NCBI GenBank assembly: GCA_963920575.1
Contig: OY986965.1
Span: forward strand, 5,225,134-5,289,133
Direction: 5' to 3'
DNA from: Narthecium ossifragum
Taxonomy: Eukaryota > Streptophyta > Magnoliopsida > Dioscoreales > Nartheciaceae
Length of the DNA stretch: 64,000 nucleotides
Under the pieces are notes generated by a model. That model searched no databases and was not told where the DNA came from. It saw only the letters and a program-made list of their open reading frames with translations. Shown here piece by piece: positions 58,407 through 64,000 of the stretch. Position 1 is the first letter of the stretch; every line of letters starts with the position of its first letter. The position numbers were made by a program, and so were the translations under genes.

Positions 58407-58954
58407 TTAATTGGCAATCCAGAATTGGGCCTGGAGCCAGTCTACGGTCTTCTTGTCCACTTGGAAGGCCTTGACAAGAACAAAATCGGAGATAGGCGGC
58501 TTCGAGCCGAAGACAGCGTTGGCTATCAAGATCACACCAGGGTTCTGGCTGCTCAGAGCGGAGATGGACACAGCTTTCTCTGTACCTTTGTTGAACTGGA
58601 AGTGGATGAGCCCTTCAGGGAAGACGAAGACATCACCCTTGTTCAGCACTTTAGTAAACAGCTGGTTGTTCGGGTTCGATGTGACGAAGCCCACGTAGAG
58701 TGTTCCTTCCACCACAGTAAGGATCTCGGTTGCCCGAGGGTGATAATGAGGAGGAACAAGACCGTAAGGTGCAAAGTCTATGCGAGCCAAGGAGACGCCA
58801 AGGGTGTTGAGTCCTGGGAGTTTAGTTGCTGAGACTAGTGTCACATTAGACCCTAGCTTATTGTCTGTGTTACCAGGCATGTCGAGCCCGGAGAAGAAGA
58901 AATCTTCGGCTTTGACGTCCTTGGGGTTCTTGCAGACTAATCCGTTCACAATAA
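58407..58954 (-). pseudogene. Germin-like protein, copy 5 (exon 1 lost, LINE fused)
   Basis: Exon 2 is complete and open from [11 protein letters not shown] to the stop. It has [11 protein letters not shown] and [16 protein letters not shown], so all four metal ligands remain. Upstream, only about 10 bp of intron 1 survive before LINE sequence begins. Exon 1, its signal peptide and the first cysteine are gone, as are the GLP promoter and TATA box. An ATG at 58967 in the junction gives a 186-residue frame without a secretion signal. Changes such as SDFVLVKAF for SDDVLAKAF also distinguish it. It is probably not a functional germin, though it could be transcribed from an LINE-side promoter. Confidence 0.9.
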
Positions 58955-59650
58955 CTACAAAGCCCATATCACTGATAAGCTTTCTGTTTCAAGACCCCTG
59001 GCTGAGACAAAGACCTAGCAATCATGTTTATCAAATGTCCTATGTTCCAGTCGTACTCCCCAATGCCCAGCTCCACTAACAACTAATCTATAACAGAACG
59101 AACATAGTAACAATCATAGAGTGTGTACTCCAGAGTTTTCGGATGGGTTCAACACTTACGGCACATTTGGTTGGACATAACCGCCGGGAATGGAATGGTC
59201 AAATCCCCGATCAAAACCCATTCCGTTGTTTGGTTAGACATTAAAGTTGGGAATGGAATGCTTCATTCTTGACAAGTTGGGAATGAGGCTATCCCGTCTA
59301 ATAGCCCGGACTCCCTCATTCCATTCCTGACTGAATGACGGTTATAAAATAATTTAGTTGTTTATATCATATTCTTATTCGATTTCCACACTTATTTTTG
59401 TGTACCAAACACTTTCAAGCATAATTGTTAATCCTATTCCTTATGCGAACCAAATATGGCGCATCATTTACTCTTTATTCCTATCTCAACTCCATTCCGG
59501 CTTTCATTCCCAATCCGTCCCCTATTCTTTGTGTGAACAAAATGTGTCGTTAGGACACAACCTATCATGAGCAAATTAATTCCTCCCTAGAAACTCTGGC
59601 ACCGGTAATCTTCCTTTCAAAGCTTTCCCTAGAAACTCCAGCCCAATAAC
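58955..59650 (-). mobile_element. LINE fragment with MITE fused to GLP exon 2
   Basis: The reverse LINE sequence corresponds to about 11.40-11.57 kb, and then, after the MITE, to about 10.90-10.95 kb. It is almost identical to 44351-45045. Confidence 0.75.
59159..59549. mobile_element. PIF/Harbinger MITE, duplicated copy
   Basis: Starts CGGCACATTTGGTT and ends ...AACAAAATGTGTCG, with TTA at 59156-59158 and 59550-59552. It sits at the same position in the LINE as the two other copies. Confidence 0.85.
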
Positions 59651-61008
59651 TGCTTGTTTGATGACGGCTCAAGTCATTCAAAAATGATAAGAAATTAGGC
59701 CGAGGTCGATCGGTATCAACTTGACCATGCTTCAAAGTTTAAAGTTATATATAAATGTATTTTATTTCTACTCTATGTGTATGTAGTGTTTGCTCTCCTC
59801 TTATAATATGCAAGTAAAGCTTATTTCCAGTTTGATATATACAACTTAATTATACTTATTGTATTTTATTTTCCGTATCATAACAATTAACTGTATAGAG
59901 CCTATATTATAATATTGCTCAATTATTCCACTATAAATATATTAGTATATTGGTTTATATAGTATTCTATATAAGTATGAACAAAACCGATAAATGAGTT
60001 GTAAGTATCAAAAAGAAATTAAGGATAGTGGGCTTTGTTTTTGGGCTTTCATTAAAAGCCAACTCGCCAACAGAGAAGCAGTGTAACAATCTGCGCTTTG
60101 CCTACTTGCTTGCTTTTTTTATCCCCGATGAACTGAGCCTAAAGGCATCAATTCTTTAGGTAATAAAATTACAGGATCCTAAACACCATAAAAATTACGA
60201 CCAAAAACACCGCCAAAATATCAACAAAACTAAGAAAAGCCTAACAAAGCCATATCAATAGTCCACTCTACGTGTCCGTAAGCATCCATAGATACCACCC
60301 CAACACCCACGTCTCCTTAAGACGATACAACTAATGGATCTGCACGCACAACATGCATCCCACTGAAGAAATAACGGGAACTATAATTCAGTCATTTTAA
60401 TTTTTCGTTAAGTTCATTTTAAATCATGTTCAGACTCGGCTAGAGAAAGATTTTGAATACATCCTTTATATATATATATATATATATATATTTTTCATAT
60501 TTTTACAATAGAGGATTCAAAGTATTTTTGTTTTGCTTGGTTAAAAATTAACCTAGGGACTCTTTGCAAGGAAAACTAATAACATAGGAGGGTAAGCTAC
60601 ATGACCAATAAGACAGGAGATTTTTCACAATACAACTATGAGATATGACCATATTAGCAAAAAAGAAATGTGAAATTTAATAATTATCAACTTCCCTGGT
60701 CTTTCCAAAAGCTTCACCAGATTTGAAAAGATGATATCATGTTTATATTTTTTATAGATAATCCATGACGATTCACATCATTATATTTTGTACATGTAAG
60801 AACCTCAATGAATTTGGAATCGGGAACGTATGGTTACGGAAACGCACAGAAACAATCACATATATTGATGTAAAATATGAAATACAGTACCCTATTTGCT
60901 TATTTATTAAGCGAAACCATGCAAACAGTAATGATAAATGATATTTATTAGTCAGACATTCATATGCTCATATATATAGTAATCGGAGTGGCACTTTATC
61001 AATATAAT
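59651..61008. repeat. 3' flank of GLP copy 6
   Basis: No gene is present. Nearly identical to 45046-46410 and uninterrupted at the TRIM-like insertion site (about 59889). Confidence 0.75.
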
Positions 61009-61013
61009 TGATA

Positions 61014-61775
61014 TTAATTGGCCACCCAGAACTGGGCCTGGAGCCAGTCTACTGTCTTCTTGTCCACTTGGAAGGCCTTGGCAAGAACATCATCGGAGAT
61101 AGGCGCCTTCGAGCCGAAGACAGCGTTGGCTATGGTGATCAAGCCAGGGTTCTGGCTGCTCAGACCGGAGATGGAGACAGCTTTCTCTGTACCTTTGTTG
61201 AACTGGAAGTGGATGAGCCCTTCAGGGAAGACGAAGACATCGCCCTTGTTCAGCACTTTAGTAAACAGCTGATTGGTCGGGTTCGATGTGACGAAGCCCA
61301 CGTAGAGTGTTCCTTCCAGCACAGTAAGGATCTCGGTTGCCCGAGGGTGAGTATGAGGAGGAATAAGACCGTAGGGTGCAAAGTCTATGCGAGCCAAGGA
61401 GACGCCAAGGGTGTTGAGTCCTGGGAGCTGAGCTGCTGAGACTAGTGTCACAGCAGACCCTAGCTTATTGCTTGTGTTACCAGGCTTGTCGAGGCCGGGG
61501 AAGAAGAAATCGTCGGCGTTGACGTTCATGGGGTTCTTGCAGACTAATCCGTTCACAATAACTACAAAAAAGATAACAAACAATGCTTTAGCAAACATGA
61601 TAGAAATATAAGGGTTGCATGCATGTTTTGAGTAATATATACAAGATAAAGCGAACTAAGTACCTGTGGCCATCTTGTCTGCGACACAGAAATCCTGAAG
61701 AGGACTAGGATCAGAAGCAAAAGCATGAGTGAGAGCCATTGCAAGGAGAGCAAGCAAGAGTATCTTGGCAGCCAT
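61014..61775 (-). CDS. Germin-like protein, copy 6 (two exons)
   Basis: Exon 1 is 61775-61664, the intron 61663-61562 (102 bp), and exon 2 61561-61014. The product is 219 residues and identical to that of copy 4, with the same signal peptide, C30/C45 pair and H107, H109, E114 and H155 ligands. Its long upstream flank matches copy 3, not copy 4. It is a secreted cupin of unassigned activity. Confidence 0.94.
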
Positions 61776-61860
61776 GGCTGGAAGAAGAAGAAGTAGAACT
61801 AGAGCTTTTGGGTTTGTGTTCTGAGGATGAGATATGCATATATGGTTTAGAGGGGGTTGG

Positions 61861-61868
61861 CTTATATA
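61861..61868 (-). promoter_or_regulatory. TATA box of GLP copy 6
   Basis: CTTATATA, coding strand TATATAAG, 86 bp before the ATG, in the shared proximal promoter. Confidence 0.8.
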
Positions 61869-62742
61869 GAGAGAGATCGTGGACTTGGTGTTGGAAAAGG
61901 CTTTGAATTAGTCATTGTTCAAGGTTAGGTAGATGTGTATCAGGTTTTCTATTGGCGTGATTGAATAGGTCTAATTAATGGTATGATAGATATGGTCGTA
62001 AGACTAGCTATATTGTTCTAGCAAGCATGTTCAAGGTGAAAAGGTGTATCGATGTGTATATATGTCGAAAATTTCAGCAGATTGATACATACTTGGAGAC
62101 ACTTGCTTTTCCTAACCTAGCTATCGAGTGATATAGGAACTATATCGAGACTAGATACGTATAAATTGATTGGAGATACTTGTATAAGGTTTATGGATCG
62201 ATGAGGTAGGTAAAAGCAGCAGTCAGGTGGCAGATCAGTAATGAAAGACTATTGGAGAGTTGTTGAAATATGGGAAAAGATGATCTTGATGTTGAAAATT
62301 TGCACCATTCATTCATCAAGATGTGGTTGGGTGTCCTTGCTTCTAATTTTCTTGTAGTAGTTTCCACCGCGGCGTTTGGTAGTCCTATTTTTCTTTGAGA
62401 AATATGCGTGATTTATTGGACAGAAAAAAAGGATTAGTGAGCTTGGTTAGTGCACATTATGCTTGATTCTATAACACAGATCAAGTTTTGTTTGATGAAT
62501 TGTGTCCGAGGGCTAAATGTTATTTACAACATATGATCTAGGGCCGCAGCCCCCTCCTCACAATGCCACTCAAAACAGGTGCAACCAAACTCACACCTCT
62601 TGGCAATGCTATCAGCAATAACATTTGCAGTCCTAGGTATGAACAGAAACAAAACTGATTTGAATCCTAAAGCAAGTTGCCACACTTGCTTAAGATTTTA
62701 CATGAGGGGTATATATAGGAGGTAGTTGCCACATGCATGAAG
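61869..62742. repeat. 5' flank of GLP copy 6
   Basis: No gene is present. Matches 47257-48125 closely and includes the reverse LINE RNase H remnant at about 62.55-62.69 kb. Homology stops at about 62742. Confidence 0.75.
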
Positions 62743-62753
62743 AGGAGAGCAAA

Positions 62754-63190
62754 CACTATGGCAACAGTCACCAGGCAACATGGTTAAAATTGTTGCAAAT
62801 AATGGTCATAGACAACGGTTAATGTCTGCTGCTTATAACGTTAGTGCAACGATATGACAACTGTTGTCTTTTGTTATATTCGGCAACGGTTAACGAAACC
62901 GTTGACTAATACTTTCAACTTTGACAACAGTTTTTTTTTGTGTTGCCTAAACTCACATTTTTAATCAACGGTTAGTGTAGCCGTTGCTTAATAGTGTCCA
63001 CTTAGGCAACAGTTTTTGTTCTGTCGCCTAAACTCACATTTTTAGACAACGTTTTTTAGAACTGTTGCCTAATACTGTCATTTTAGGTAACGGTTTTTTT
63101 ATCTGTCACATAAAACCGCAATTTTAGACAACAGTTTCTTCTTTTGTTGACTACATTCATATTATATGCAATGGTTTTCCATGTGTTCCC
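62754..63190 (+). mobile_element. CACTA-like transposon terminus
   Basis: CACTATGGCAACAG is followed by a dense array of subterminal repeats in both orientations, such as aggcaacagtttt, gttgcctaa, caacggtta and gtaacggttttt. About a dozen copies occur in 430 bp. Subterminal arrays behind a CACTA end are typical of En/Spm-type elements. The other end and any transposase are outside the visible match. The CACTA itself could be partly GLP flank, since aaacacta also ends a flank motif elsewhere. Confidence 0.5.
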
Positions 63191-64000
63191 TTCTCTGTCT
63201 TTGTTTGTAGCAGTTTTTTTTCTATAATTTTCAAATTCATCTTTTTCTAGCAATAGTTTTAAATTTCATTTCCAAAAATTATTTTCAATTATTTTAAGTT
63301 TCATTTCCTAACCTTTTTCATAGGAATTGTTATTTAATTGGTAGTCATTGTTTGAAAATCATGAAGTTGTTTCCTTTGTGAATTCTAGCGGTTGGATGTA
63401 AATACTCATGATAGTTGACATTATGCGTAAGGTATCCCAAATTTTGTATATCAGGGGCCGGATCATATTGCACTATAGCATTTTAGCTAGCTAGCTAAAA
63501 CACTAGCTAGTTTTACTAGTTTTAGTATAGTTTGGGTATAATTGGCATTCAGTTGTGCATAAGGTGCCATGGATTCTATCGGTGAAACAATCATATTGTG
63601 CGCGCTAATTAAATGAGTGGAATACAGGGGCCAAACTTACTTAACCTATTTTGTCCAATTGCGTGATCACATGTATAGATTATTATAATGGGTATAAATA
63701 GGACCATATTTTTGCCTAATGAAGCCAAACACTAGCTAGCTTGTATAAGCTCAAGCCGTGTATTATATACGTATAAGCTAGCTCGAGTTCGAGCTTCATA
63801 ACTAAACTTTAACTCAAATCGAGTACATGGTCACACGAGCTCGATTTGCAAACTTGTTAAAGTCTGTCCAGTCGAGGGGAATTTAAGTCGAACTTGAGCT
63901 ATATATATGTATATTTATGTTAAATGTGCATATGATATAAAAAATTTACTATGGGTAACTAAGCCGGTTTACTAATAACAATATTCTTGATTTTGAGCTC
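63191..64000. other. Unassigned AT-rich sequence
   Basis: No gene or recognised repeat terminus. Short gctagctagc and ctcgagttcgagct palindromic motifs occur. This may be the interior of the CACTA-like element. Confidence 0.5.

Overview
The window is plant nuclear DNA, most likely from an angiosperm and plausibly a monocot; the species cannot be fixed from sequence alone. The evidence is germin-like protein (GLP) genes with one short GT-AG intron, plant-type TATA boxes, and a dense nest of plant transposable elements: long Ty3/gypsy LTRs primed by initiator tRNA-Met, LINE RNase H pieces, MULE, hAT, Harbinger-type and Helitron-like elements. Two 200-N runs are scaffold gaps.

The only host genes I recognise are a GLP cluster. 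Four copies look intact: 13693-14447 (+), 23360-24121 (-), 52397-53158 (-) and 61014-61775 (-). Copy 46416-47163 is frameshifted. Copy 58407-58954 has lost exon 1, and 44127-44350 is a fragment. The intact copies encode 217-219 residue secreted cupins with a signal peptide, two N-terminal cysteines and the His-His-Glu-His metal site. The copies at 52.4 and 61.0 kb encode identical proteins.

Layout: 0-9.7 kb is the 3' flank of a plus-strand GLP gene that must lie left of the window. It is filled by nested gypsy LTRs (258-5010), a hAT MITE (5831-6586), a 30-bp-arm hairpin and a non-autonomous MULE (7019-8515), followed by a copia 3' end. 10.1-12.7 kb is a decayed LINE carrying a MITE and a solo LTR. 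13.1-14.5 kb is GLP copy 1. 14.7-22 kb holds GC-rich tandem repeats, a Helitron-like end and a decayed autonomous-type MULE transposase gene whose intron contains a minisatellite split by a 2.2-kb solo LTR. 22-25.5 kb is GLP copy 2 with flanks. 25.5-32.7 kb is a mosaic of hAT, LTR and LINE pieces, an orphan GLP 3' flank and a captured BZR1/BES1-like fragment. 33-44 kb holds LTRs and a truncated Ty3/gypsy element. 44-63 kb holds the remaining GLP copies in repeated units, with a CACTA-like terminus near the right end.

The cluster grew by tandem and segmental duplication. 44.1-48.1 kb matches 58.7-62.7 kb, and 36.1-37.3 kb matches 55.7-56.8 kb. Several insertions have an empty or occupied counterpart in another copy, so their relative order can be read directly. 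I found no convincing new biological system. The most informative material is the structural record: a deletion fusing a gypsy integrase to an antisense GLP fragment, a GLP-LINE chimera, a TRIM-like insertion with two preserved empty sites, and the captured BZR1-like domain.
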